This document shows, piece after piece, positions 24,225 to 31,990 of a DNA stretch of 50,603 nucleotides; position 1 is the stretch's first letter, and each line of letters begins with the position of its first letter. The notes beneath the pieces are model-generated. The model was not told the origin of the DNA, made no database searches, and worked only from the letters and a program-made list of their open reading frames with translations. The position numbers and the translations under genes were made by a program. This DNA comes from Anaerolineaceae bacterium (GTDB taxonomy: Bacteria > Chloroflexota > Anaerolineae > Anaerolineales > Anaerolineaceae), in assembly GCA_019429225.1 (NCBI GenBank), contig JAHYJK010000008.1, positions 1-50,603 on the forward strand, written 5' to 3'.

Positions 24225-24887
24225 ATGAATCCACTTGTTCGATGCCCACACTGTGGTCATTATCATCAAGCAACACTTGAATATTGCCCGGATACCGGTT
24301 TACCGATTTACATCACCACCAAACCCGAACCTCAAAAGGACAATCGAAAAGTGCTGGTTGGCCTTGCAATTGCTGCCGGAATAATGGCACTGATTGCCTG
24401 TATCTTATTATCCATATTCGTTTTACCTCGTTTCCTGAGTGGTAGTTTTTCTCCTGGAGAACAGGCACCCGTTATCGTCCCCTCCCTGACTTTGGCCCCT
24501 TTAGAAACCCGTTTTGCAGAAAACAACACACCCGTTCCCACGGCAACGGAAGAACCAATGATTGAGGTAACATCCACCTCCGAACCCTCCGCCACCCCAG
24601 GCGTCTGGGATGCCTGCCCGGGTTATGATTATCTTTCTCAATTGAGAACAGGGATGCAAGCCCAAGTTGCGCTTGAACCTTCCGATCCGAATCGTGTTCG
24701 GGAACAGCCAACCACTTCTGCCAATATCGTTGGTTACATTTACCCAGGAGGGGAGGTAGAAATTCTGGAAGGCCCTGCCTGTGAAGAAGGCTGGATTTGG
24801 TGGAAAGTACGTGAAAACGAGACCAATCTGGAAGGCTGGACAGCTGAAGGTGATGTGAATGGGTATTGGGTCATCCCGATCCCATAA
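24225..24887 (+). CDS. Zinc-ribbon, single-TM, SH3-like domain protein
   Basis: 220 residues. An N-terminal zinc ribbon has two cysteine sites (CPHCGHYHQATLEYCPDTGLP; a CxxC then a single visible C). One TM helix (~45-70), a Thr/Pro/Glu linker typical of exported proteins of this lineage (~85-125), and a C-terminal bacterial SH3 domain follow (~140-215; RVREQPTTSANIVGYIYPGGEVEILEGP ... WWKVR ... GWTAEGDVNGYW). The SH3 part is outside the cell if the ribbon is inside. Probable cell-wall-binding or sensing protein; function not proven. Strong GGAGGAG ribosome site. The PfkB gene follows after 10 bp. Confidence 0.85.
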   Translation: MNPLVRCPHCGHYHQATLEYCPDTGLPIYITTKPEPQKDNRKVLVGLAIAAGIMALIACILLSIFVLPRFLSGSFSPGEQAPVIVPSLTLAPLETRFAENNTPVPTATEEPMIEVTSTSEPSATPGVWDACPGYDYLSQLRTGMQAQVALEPSDPNRVREQPTTSANIVGYIYPGGEVEILEGPACEEGWIWWKVRENETNLEGWTAEGDVNGYWVIPIP

Positions 24888-24897
24888 ATCATCATTG

Positions 24898-25842
24898 ATG
24901 AGCAAAATGAAGAAAATTCTGGTTTCCGGATTGATCAACATTGAAACAACTTTAAAAATTGATCAATTTCCACTTCATTACTTTCCAGTTACCTACCCAT
25001 TCCATGGTGTACGTACTACCATATCCGGTGTTGGTTTCAACCTGGCCAAAGCACTCACTGCACTTGGCAATGAGGTGAATTTCCTGTCGTTGATCGGACA
25101 AGATTTTTATGCATCCATCATCCGTCAGGAATGCACCAAAATGGGTGTTTCAGATCAGTATGTCTTATCGGATCTCCCTCAAACAGCGCAATCCGTTATT
25201 ATTTACGAGAAGAGTGGTCGCCGGCAAATCCATACTGATCTAAAGGATATTCAAGAGCGCAGTTACCCATTGGATCTGTTTGAGCAAGCGATCTCCGAAT
25301 GTGAGCTATGTGCCTTTTGCAATATTAATTTCAATCGACATCTGCTGGAGATTACCCGGGCAAAGGGCAAAATGATCGCCACGGACGTACATGCCATCCA
25401 GAATGTGAACGACTCTTACAATCGCGATTTCATGGCAACAGCGGATATCCTCTTCCTCAGTCATGAACAGTTGACCGTCTCTCCACAGGTGTTCATTCAA
25501 GCACTTTGGGATCGCTTCCATAACAGAATCATTGTCATCGGGTTAGGCGATCAGGGAGCCATGTTGGGAATAAGGGAAACCACATCCATCCTACAGATTC
25601 CAGCCATTCAGACCCGGCCCATCCTGAATACCATTGGTGCTGGAGATGCCCTTTTCTCAGCTTTTTTACATACATACCAAGCGACCAGAGACCCGATCCT
25701 ATCCCTGCAAAAAGCCGTTCTGTTCTCTTCCTACAAAATCGGCAGCATTGGAGCTGCGGAAGGTTTCATCGACATGCAGGCCTTATCTACTTTTTACCAT
25801 GAACATCAGCATCAGTTATCTCCAGTAAAAATTTCTTTTTAA
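24898..25842 (+). CDS. PfkB-family carbohydrate kinase
   Basis: 314 residues from ATG 24898 (24907 also possible). Ribokinase fold: N-terminal GG-like motif region GVRTTISGVGFNLAKALTALGNEVNFLSLIGQD (~33-65), and the C-terminal PfkB signature 2 NTIGAGDALFSAFLHTY (~250-266) with catalytic Asp in GAGD and its anion hole. Phosphorylates a sugar, nucleoside or similar alcohol with ATP. The first signature is GVG rather than GGxxxN, so substrate is not inferable. Closely follows the zinc-ribbon/SH3 gene. No sugar-specific neighbour. Confidence 0.9.
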   Translation: MSKMKKILVSGLINIETTLKIDQFPLHYFPVTYPFHGVRTTISGVGFNLAKALTALGNEVNFLSLIGQDFYASIIRQECTKMGVSDQYVLSDLPQTAQSVIIYEKSGRRQIHTDLKDIQERSYPLDLFEQAISECELCAFCNINFNRHLLEITRAKGKMIATDVHAIQNVNDSYNRDFMATADILFLSHEQLTVSPQVFIQALWDRFHNRIIVIGLGDQGAMLGIRETTSILQIPAIQTRPILNTIGAGDALFSAFLHTYQATRDPILSLQKAVLFSSYKIGSIGAAEGFIDMQALSTFYHEHQHQLSPVKISF

Positions 25843-25871
25843 CCATGTTTGTAATACAATAAATTTGAGCG

Positions 25872-26681
25872 ATGCACAAAACCAAAAAGGATGTGATTAT
25901 GGAATCTCCTTCATTAATGAATCTAAAGAACCTGCTGTCTTATCCCTTTAAAGATAAAAAATCAGGCTCAAAAATTCTGATTGGCAGCTTATTGATCTTT
26001 TCTTCCGCTATCATTCCGATTCTGCCTTTATTGATCGTTTTAGGGTACATCATGCACATTGCCAAACGAATCATCGATGGCGATGGAGAACTCTGCATGC
26101 CAGAATGGGATCAGTGGGGAGAATATTTAAGAGATGGTTTCAAATGGTTTGTTGCGCTGCTGCTTTATTCGATCCCATTAATCATCATTTTTTCTATCGG
26201 TTATTTCGTTTATTTCATCAGTTTTATCGGTCTGGCAGCATTTGAAGATGCAGTCAACCCACCTGTATGGAGCGTCGTCTTACCATTTTTTGGAATGGGA
26301 GTGTTGTTTCTGACAATGTTTATTGGAATCCTATTGGCATTAGTTGAGTTTGTTTTTCTATCGGCAGGATTAATGCACGTTGTGCATACTGGAAAGTTTT
26401 CATCCGTCTTTAATGTGAGTCAATGGTGGCCGGTGCTGAAAAAGAACTTCCTCGGATTCCTGGTGGCTATGATCTTTTTATTCGGTTTTTATTATTTTAT
26501 GATGATGGCTTTTTCAGCGCTGTATATGTCGATCGTTCTTTGTTTTGTCATTCCTTTTGCCATGGCTCCGCTGACGTTTCTGATGGGACTCTGGACGATA
26601 CCATTATTTGCTCAGGCATATCGCGAAGAAAAACCTGAACTGCTTGCGGTACCTGAAACCGAAGTCTTACCCGGCACATGA
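25872..26681 (+). CDS. DUF4013 polytopic membrane protein
   Basis: 269 residues with ~6 hydrophobic segments. It opens with the DUF4013 pattern (NLLSYPFKDKKSGSKILIGSLLIF ... PLLIVLGYIMHIAKRIIDGDGELCMPEWDQWGEYLRDGFKWFV). The amphipathic helix PEWDQWGEYLRDGFK before TM3 is the family hallmark. Function unknown. A TACAAT -10-like box at 25855-25860 lies 11 nt upstream of the first ATG. ATG 25899 (MESPS) is an alternative start. The GNAT gene overlaps the stop by 4 bp (ATGA). Confidence 0.85.
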   Translation: MHKTKKDVIMESPSLMNLKNLLSYPFKDKKSGSKILIGSLLIFSSAIIPILPLLIVLGYIMHIAKRIIDGDGELCMPEWDQWGEYLRDGFKWFVALLLYSIPLIIIFSIGYFVYFISFIGLAAFEDAVNPPVWSVVLPFFGMGVLFLTMFIGILLALVEFVFLSAGLMHVVHTGKFSSVFNVSQWWPVLKKNFLGFLVAMIFLFGFYYFMMMAFSALYMSIVLCFVIPFAMAPLTFLMGLWTIPLFAQAYREEKPELLAVPETEVLPGT

Positions 26682-27118
26682 TCATTATTCGTGTGATGGA
26701 TATGGGTGATTACCCACAATTAATCGATCTTTGGAGCAACACTGAGAATATTGGTTTGAGTGAAGCCGATTCTCCGGTCAATCTGGACACTTTTCTTCAG
26801 CGCAATCCCGGGTTAAGTTTTGTTGCCCTGAAAGATGAAAAAATCATTGGGGCTGTGCTTGGCGGTCATGATGGCAGAAGAGGGGCAATTTATCATCTTG
26901 CAGTAAGCAAAGATTATCGTAATAAAGGAACAGGCAAGCAATTATTGAATCATGTCACCTTAGCCTATGCGGAAATCGGTATTGAGCGCTGCCACATCCA
27001 TGTGTATGCAGACAATCAATCGGGTCTGGATTTCTGGCAAAAAAATGGCTGGTTTACACGCCCGGAACTGGTCTTGTTATCCAAAGATATTTCCAGGCAT
27101 GTAAAAATTCGTCGATAA
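26678..27118 (+). CDS. GNAT-family N-acetyltransferase
   Basis: 146 residues, a single GNAT fold. Motif A, the acetyl-CoA pyrophosphate loop, reads LAVSKDYRNKGTGKQLLNHV (~82-101, Q/RxxGxG/A type with RNKGTG), preceded by the beta-bulge strand GAIYHLAV. Motif B follows with HIHVYADNQSGLDFWQKNGW (~107-126), resembling RimI/YpeA-type enzymes. Substrate may be a protein N-terminus or a small amine. Coupled to DUF4013 by an ATGA overlap. Ends 8 bp from the convergent CDP-alcohol transferase gene. Confidence 0.9.
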   Translation: MIIIRVMDMGDYPQLIDLWSNTENIGLSEADSPVNLDTFLQRNPGLSFVALKDEKIIGAVLGGHDGRRGAIYHLAVSKDYRNKGTGKQLLNHVTLAYAEIGIERCHIHVYADNQSGLDFWQKNGWFTRPELVLLSKDISRHVKIRR

Positions 27119-27125
27119 TACAAAA

Positions 27126-27812
27126 TTATCGTTGCCTGGCTTCCTCTTCCTCTTTCACTAATTGGGTTGCATGCGTATACATCATCCACAGATAAATACT
27201 GAATAAGAGCACGATCAAAGCAATAATAATATAATCATAAACAGAGAACAAACCGAAACCAGTCTGGATTTTAGTGTTTCCTAAGAAAAACACGAGTACA
27301 TTTGCAAGAATTAAAATCAAGCGCACTTCTGTAGGGCTCAAACCAGCATAGGAGATTCTGAATTCGTTTCGAATATAAGTGGTTATATACACCAGATTCC
27401 CCAACAGTAAGTATCCCACCAATGCTACCATCGCGATTCGAAAATCAAGGTAAGGTGAAAGACCAATCCCCACCATAATAATTACCTCGCCTAAACCATC
27501 AATCGTGTGATCGATAAAAAAACCATAGCGCGGTCGTTCAATTTTTCTAAAGCGAGCCAGTGTTCCATCCAGGCTATCACCAAACCAATTGATCACCAGT
27601 CCCAGGTTGGCTAACCATAAAAATGCTGGATTTTGATTGGTAAGAAAATAGCTGACCCCAATCAGTATGGTCCCTAAAAAACCAAATAAAGTTAACTTGT
27701 CTGGTGTAACCCATGCAGGCATTCTCTTGGCAAACCAGGAAAGAGTTGACTTTTCTAATGTTGATAATAACGATTTATTGACCCGTGTATGTTGCTGATC
27801 CTTATTTGTCAT
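27126..27812 (-). CDS. CDP-alcohol phosphatidyltransferase family membrane enzyme
   Basis: 228 residues from ATG 27812, chosen because GAGGAGA lies just upstream; the open frame extends 18 codons further but would overlap the preceding gene. The catalytic motif D-x2-DG-x2-AR-x8-G-x3-D-x3-D is complete (GDSLDGTLARFRK ... GFFIDHTIDGLGE, ~80-108), surrounded by ~6 TM helices. It transfers a phosphatidyl (or other lipid phosphate) group from a CDP-linked donor to an alcohol, as in PgsA or phosphatidylinositol synthase. Acceptor cannot be told. 11 bp downstream of an LpxL/PatA-like acyltransferase, so the pair probably acts on one lipid. Confidence 0.9.
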   Translation of the reverse strand: MTNKDQQHTRVNKSLLSTLEKSTLSWFAKRMPAWVTPDKLTLFGFLGTILIGVSYFLTNQNPAFLWLANLGLVINWFGDSLDGTLARFRKIERPRYGFFIDHTIDGLGEVIIMVGIGLSPYLDFRIAMVALVGYLLLGNLVYITTYIRNEFRISYAGLSPTEVRLILILANVLVFFLGNTKIQTGFGLFSVYDYIIIALIVLLFSIYLWMMYTHATQLVKEEEEARQR

Positions 27813-27823
27813 GCTTTCTCTCC

Positions 27824-28732
27824 TCAAACATTTATTTCTGGCCATACCGGATAAAACATTGCCCATTGTTCCGGTGCGCTACTGATAAATCCTTCGGCAA
27901 CTGATAATACACGTTCTGTGTTCTCAACTAATTCTACATCACGATCAGGATGTTTGTGTAATTCAATTAATTCAGATGCATGTAATATATAACGGTAATC
28001 CGGTTGGCGAATACAAGCCAGCAGCATTACCGGTGTTTCTGTGCGGACCGCCATCTGGATCGTTGTCACCGGGATATCACTTGGTCTTCCAAAAAATTTT
28101 GGATGGTATTGTCCACCAGCCCAGGGACGATCAACACCTGTAATCACAGTGCCACCCTGTCGTAAATGACGGGTGGCTTGTTGAAACGATTCCATGGTCA
28201 AAGGTTCAACATTCAATCCAGCCTGTCTCCGTAATTCATTTTGCCATTGGTAACCCGGGTTCGGATTTGGATACGCCAGAATCAAAGGGCGAGCTCCTCG
28301 CAAAGCAATTGCATATCCACTCAGGTCAAATGCCCCCATATGCAATACCAAACCCAATGTCGGTTCTTTACCATTCTTTGCCCGTTTCAGAAAATATTGC
28401 AGATTTTCGTCAAATTGTATTAAGGCGCGAATACGATCTTCTTTGCGCATACAATGGAAATAATCATATAAGCTAACACCACTGGAGTAATAGACCTGTC
28501 TCATGCGTTCTTCCAGAGGCTGACCTGATAATGTATTTCCACTGATCATCCATTGATTGGCACGCACAGCCTTTACTTGTTCAAAATTTTTTCTACGGGA
28601 AAGAATATTTGTTAATTGCTTAACAACCCAGCTCCCGGCTCTTGGTGATAATGCTTCTCCCAGATGCAAACCAATCTGATTGATCATTGGTGAAAATAAC
28701 AATTTTTGGGGAGATATTTTTAGAAAACCCAT
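27824..28732 (-). CDS. LpxL/HtrB/PatA-like lipid acyltransferase
   Basis: 302 residues. The acyltransferase site H-x4-D is present (LVLHMGAFDLSGY, ~133-145), followed by RPLILAYPNPN, GGTVITGVDRPWAGGQYHPKFFGRPSDIP (~190-218, the substrate-binding block) and PVMLLACIRQPD. Classical LpxL acylates lipid A, but Chloroflexota are generally considered to lack LPS. The actinobacterial PatA enzymes of phosphatidylinositol-mannoside synthesis belong to the same family and sit beside a CDP-alcohol transferase, as here. A role in acylating a glycolipid is therefore more likely, by inference. AAGGAAG precedes the ATG. Confidence 0.87.
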   Translation of the reverse strand: MGFLKISPQKLLFSPMINQIGLHLGEALSPRAGSWVVKQLTNILSRRKNFEQVKAVRANQWMISGNTLSGQPLEERMRQVYYSSGVSLYDYFHCMRKEDRIRALIQFDENLQYFLKRAKNGKEPTLGLVLHMGAFDLSGYAIALRGARPLILAYPNPNPGYQWQNELRRQAGLNVEPLTMESFQQATRHLRQGGTVITGVDRPWAGGQYHPKFFGRPSDIPVTTIQMAVRTETPVMLLACIRQPDYRYILHASELIELHKHPDRDVELVENTERVLSVAEGFISSAPEQWAMFYPVWPEINV

Positions 28733-28757
28733 GGACCTGATAGCTTCCTTGTCTTTG

Positions 28758-28787
28758 ATTATAAATTGATATGAAAGGTTCTTACAA
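28758..28787 (-). promoter_or_regulatory. Promoter of the acyltransferase / CDP-alcohol transferase operon
   Basis: On the minus strand TTGTAA (28787-28782), 18-bp spacer, TATAAT (28763-28758), about 20 nt upstream of the first gene's leader start. Confidence 0.55.
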
Positions 28788-28862
28788 GCTTAACCCAGCA
28801 TTCAACGAAAAGGTGCTACTTTTTTGTGTTTTTTCCGTATATATTCTTGAAAAGGGTTCTTT

Positions 28863-28876
28863 CGGATTGTAATCCG
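28863..28876. repeat. Palindrome CGGATT-GT-AATCCG upstream of the LiaF-like pair
   Basis: A 14-bp inverted repeat in the promoter region before the gene starting at 28909; operator-like, no further evidence. Confidence 0.4.
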
Positions 28877-28908
28877 TATGCAATATCATTATGATTGGAA
28901 TGAGAAAC

Positions 28909-29274
28909 ATGGACAACGAAATCAAACAACACCCATCCCCTGACGAGGAACTGAACAAACGCCTGGAAAACATCAGCTGGGGACTTTTCCTGATTATGCT
29001 GGGCGGCATCTGGCTGGTGCCGGATCGTTTTGTCCCGGAAGGTAGTTGGTTAATCGGTGCGGGATTTATCCTGATTGGATTAAATATCGTCCGGTACCTG
29101 AAACAAATCCCAATGAGTAATTTTTCACTGATTCTGGGAGGTGCAGCCTTGTTGATCGGAATTTCAGATTTCTTTCAGGTTGACCTTCCATTTTTTCCGA
29201 TTCTGTTAATCGTCATTGGTGCAAAATTAATCATTCAGCCATTAATTGAAAAACGATCATTCGAAAATCAATAA
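28909..29274 (+). CDS. Small LiaI/LiaF-TM-like membrane protein
   Basis: 121 residues from ATG 28909; in-frame ATGs at 28891 and 28900 are possible. A charged N-terminus (MDNEIKQHPSPDEELNKRLE) is followed by four short hydrophobic stretches typical of the LiaI-LiaF-like TM region (ISWGLFLIMLGGIWLVPD ... GAGFILIGLNIVRYL ... LILGGAALLIGISDFF ... FFPILLIVIGAKLII). The WG(L/I)xxIxxG repeats match. It likely senses or shields the cell envelope together with the next gene, which carries the same TM module plus a C-terminal domain. Confidence 0.8.
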   Translation: MDNEIKQHPSPDEELNKRLENISWGLFLIMLGGIWLVPDRFVPEGSWLIGAGFILIGLNIVRYLKQIPMSNFSLILGGAALLIGISDFFQVDLPFFPILLIVIGAKLIIQPLIEKRSFENQ

Positions 29275-29338
29275 TCCCATCAGACATTAACCAGAATAAT
29301 TTCTGGATTTCACAAACCGAATAGATGAAGGAGTAAAA

Positions 29339-30022
29339 ATGCGCAGGAGTAATTTTAATCAAATTTTTTGGGGTCTGGTCATTATTGTCATAGGTGTTCT
29401 ATTTCTGGCACAGAACCTTGGTTATATCCAGGATTATTCATTCTGGAAATATTTACCCGCCTTATTAATCATTCTTGGGCTCTATCAATTATTTGTTAAC
29501 CAGTTTCGTGCCTGGGTTGGACCGTTACTGATCACATTAATTGGTACCTTCCTGTTACTGGCGACCCTGAATGTCATCACCTGGGCAACCTTTGGTTCCA
29601 TGATTTGGCCAACCATTCTAATCTTAATTGGTGTTTCCATCATTCTTCACCGCGGTGAGTCAAACAAAAACTTTGAGGCATCCTCTAAAAGTCAGATGAA
29701 TGTTTTCTCAACATTTAGCGAACAAAACCGCAAGGTAACCTCCGGAGATTTCAAAAATGCAGAGGTGACCGCCATATTCGGAGGATCCAAACTGGACCTG
29801 AGAGATGCCAGCATTTCACAACCACCAGCCTATATTCAAACAACAACCATGTTTGGTGGGGTCGAAATCTTTGTGCCTTCCCATTGGGATGTACGCATTA
29901 ATACCGTCGCATTCTTTGGTGGGTCAAGTGACAAACGCCGGGAGGTAACCCCTCAAAAAGATACCCCTGACCTGATTGTTACCGGAACAGTATTCTTCGG
30001 TGGTCTGGATATCAAACCATAG
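29339..30022 (+). CDS. LiaF-like cell-envelope protein
   Basis: 227 residues. N-terminal TM module (~1-110) of four helices with repeats FWGLVIIVIGVLFL, LPALLIILGLYQLF and WPTILILIGVSIIL. The C-terminal LiaF-type beta-rich domain follows (~135-227), marked by three FGG repeats (TAIFGGSKLDL, TTMFGGVEIFVP, VAFFGGSSDK, then TVFFGGLDIKP), characteristic of the cell-wall-active antibiotics response domain. In Firmicutes LiaF represses the LiaSR stress system; no LiaS/LiaR genes are adjacent, so a direct transfer of function is not justified. GAAGGAG precedes ATG; follows the related smaller gene by 64 bp. Confidence 0.87.
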   Translation: MRRSNFNQIFWGLVIIVIGVLFLAQNLGYIQDYSFWKYLPALLIILGLYQLFVNQFRAWVGPLLITLIGTFLLLATLNVITWATFGSMIWPTILILIGVSIILHRGESNKNFEASSKSQMNVFSTFSEQNRKVTSGDFKNAEVTAIFGGSKLDLRDASISQPPAYIQTTTMFGGVEIFVPSHWDVRINTVAFFGGSSDKRREVTPQKDTPDLIVTGTVFFGGLDIKP

Positions 30023-30038
30023 GCTTTGCAGAAATAAA

Positions 30039-30077
30039 AAACTGCCATACCCTTTAAGCTCAGTGGTATGGCAGTTT
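30039..30077. terminator. Bidirectional terminator
   Basis: 13-bp arms AAACTGCCATACC (30039-30051) / GGTATGGCAGTTT (30065-30077) between the convergent LiaF-like and GTPase genes, with A/T tracts on both sides. Confidence 0.85.
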
Positions 30078-30098
30078 ACTGATCAAATATCCATCAAT

Positions 30099-31409
30099 CT
30101 ACGTATTCGTTTCTTCTACATCGGGGGGTAACAATAGGATTTCTTCAGATTGCTGATCAATCACAGAGCGGTCCTGCCCGAATTTTGAGTTAGCCAGCAT
30201 TTTTTCAATTACTTCTTTCATACCCTTTTTACCTGGTTTTCGTTTGAGAATTCCTTTAAGATTATCTGCAAATACTTTCGTGAACTCTCGGGTTAATTGT
30301 TTAACATTTTCATTGGATAACCGTTCACCACGATCAAACCAGATAACAGCTGCATATCCCATCACCACCGTCATGGATACCGCAATCGACGCAGAAAGTA
30401 ACCAGCCAGGGAGTCCAGTAAACTTACTCAACTCATAAAATAAAGAACGACCCAGAAACCCTATACCAAAAGATACAACAAGTTCGCGTGCCCTTTTCAA
30501 TGTAATTTTATAATTGTAAATCCTGGCAATCCCCAATACCATTACGGATTGGGTTACTACTAATGGCAAAAAGTCAATGATTGGCAATGGTGTTAAGGCA
30601 ATCGCAGCTGAAACAGAAGCCGCTGAAACAATCGAACGCCATGCCAGCTGCCAGCGATATTCTGGTAATGCCTGACCCAATGCAGCAATGATCTCTGGTT
30701 CAGTCGCGGCTATCATTTTCATTAAATTTGGAATATTCTCGCCATTCCGCGCTGACACCGGCAGGATATGGTCTGGTGCCAGGTTCAAGGCTTTGGCACT
30801 ATGATCCACCAATACTTTTATTTCTCTTTTTACCAGATCCTGTTTATTTAACACAACCACATACGGTTTTCCCAGGTTCATCAAACGTAAATAAAGATCC
30901 AATTCAGTTTGTTTGATGCCTTGGATTGCATCAAAAACGATGATCAGAAAATCAGCCTGTGCAGCTGCATCCAGTGCAATCTGGCGTTCACGGTCACCCA
31001 CTTCACCAATTGCATCTGCTCCGGGGGTGTCCACCACAGCAAAAATACCTGCATCAGCAACCTGTGTAGCGCGCGTGGTGCCAGGTAATGGACCAACGAT
31101 TGCCTTATCTTCTTTATGATGAATCAAGTGGTTATATAAAGTAGACTTGCCAACATTGGCAGGACCAACAATGGCAATCCTGTGTTTGTTTCCAAAGGCC
31201 ATCTTCATATGGTCTGAACCCAATTTGAATAACAGATGCAGCATATTGGCTTTGGAAGGAAATGCCTGCAACAGATCAATAAACGTTTTTTTCTCCGCAC
31301 CTGGCAATTTCTCCCATAGAGAATCAAAGATAATCCTGGTTTCTGGTGGTAATTGTTTTTTTATATCATCAATCGTTGGCAAATTAATACTCCTGAGAAC
31401 AGTACTCAC
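30099..31409 (-). CDS. Membrane-associated GTPase (Era/Obg-like G domain plus C-terminal membrane domain)
   Basis: Up to 436 residues. TTG at 31382, 7 nt after AGGAG, is a better-supported start than the GTG at 31409 and gives 427 residues. G domain: G1 GPANVGKSTLY (~82-92), G2 Thr in GPLPGTTRATQ, G3 VDTPGADAIGEVGD, G4 NKQDLV and G5 SARNGENIP. After ~240 comes a hydrophobic region (SIVSAASVSAAIALTPLPIIDFLPLVVTQSVMVLGIARIY), resembling the DUF697/YcjF-type membrane-inserting domain, then further helices and a basic C-terminus. Function unknown; likely peripheral or integral at the inner membrane. Confidence 0.85.
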   Translation of the reverse strand: MSTVLRSINLPTIDDIKKQLPPETRIIFDSLWEKLPGAEKKTFIDLLQAFPSKANMLHLLFKLGSDHMKMAFGNKHRIAIVGPANVGKSTLYNHLIHHKEDKAIVGPLPGTTRATQVADAGIFAVVDTPGADAIGEVGDRERQIALDAAAQADFLIIVFDAIQGIKQTELDLYLRLMNLGKPYVVVLNKQDLVKREIKVLVDHSAKALNLAPDHILPVSARNGENIPNLMKMIAATEPEIIAALGQALPEYRWQLAWRSIVSAASVSAAIALTPLPIIDFLPLVVTQSVMVLGIARIYNYKITLKRARELVVSFGIGFLGRSLFYELSKFTGLPGWLLSASIAVSMTVVMGYAAVIWFDRGERLSNENVKQLTREFTKVFADNLKGILKRKPGKKGMKEVIEKMLANSKFGQDRSVIDQQSEEILLLPPDVEETNT

Positions 31410-31575
31410 CTATATGCTACCATAAGATTACAGTTAATAGAGTGTACTGCAAAGGTTGATTAGACAATCAGAAATGTTGGATGACTACTTTTTAACTGAT
31501 CCACTAAATTTTCAAAGTTTGTTTCAAACCTTTAATGTCGAAGGACGTAGATTACGGATCAATTTTTATAGAAAA
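31410..31575. other. Intergenic region between GTPase gene and lipoprotein remnant
   Basis: About 165 bp with no gene. On the minus strand a weak promoter-like pair (TTGCAG, 16 bp, TAATCT) may serve the GTPase gene. Confidence 0.3.
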
Positions 31576-31862
31576 TTACGGTGCAACTTCAGTTGAAACA
31601 CCAGGAACAGGCGTTTCACGAAACTCAATTATGTCGATATCTCGTTTATATTTATTTACGAACTTCATCATCCGATTTGGTATGTAAAATTTTACAGTCT
31701 TAAGTACCATATCATACAATGGTTCAAATTTTCTCCATTCATCTTCTGGTGCAAACCCAAGCATGTAAAATATACACCTCCTAATAATCTGGTGGTCGGT
31801 GTACTTAAAGCACAACTTATTGTCAGTAGAAGTAAGAAAGTTATAATGATATTTTCTTTAGA
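31576..31862 (-). pseudogene. Decayed lipoprotein, relative of the neighbouring intact gene
   Basis: Two pieces in different frames resemble the intact lipoprotein just upstream (31991-33685). The 5' piece (31859 to ~31790) encodes a lipoprotein signal (IIITFLLLLTISC) but has no start codon and is preceded by a stop. The 3' piece encodes MLGFAPEDEWRKFEPLYDMV followed by LKTVKF, closely matching MMFGIAPVKEWKKFESLFDDV followed by LKSVKF of the neighbour. About 110 residues between the two parts are missing and the frames do not agree, so a deletion plus loss of start is inferred. AGGAGG lies 11 nt before the internal ATG (31764), so a short product could still be made. Confidence 0.65.
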
Positions 31863-31990
31863 TGATCAAGTTCCATCTATCTCCACATTCACGTAGAACA
31901 TGAAAATAATAACAAATGCGAACTACGATTTCCGAAACCTGTATACATTTCCTTCTATGATTAAAATTGGTCAATTAAATCTTCAGATCT

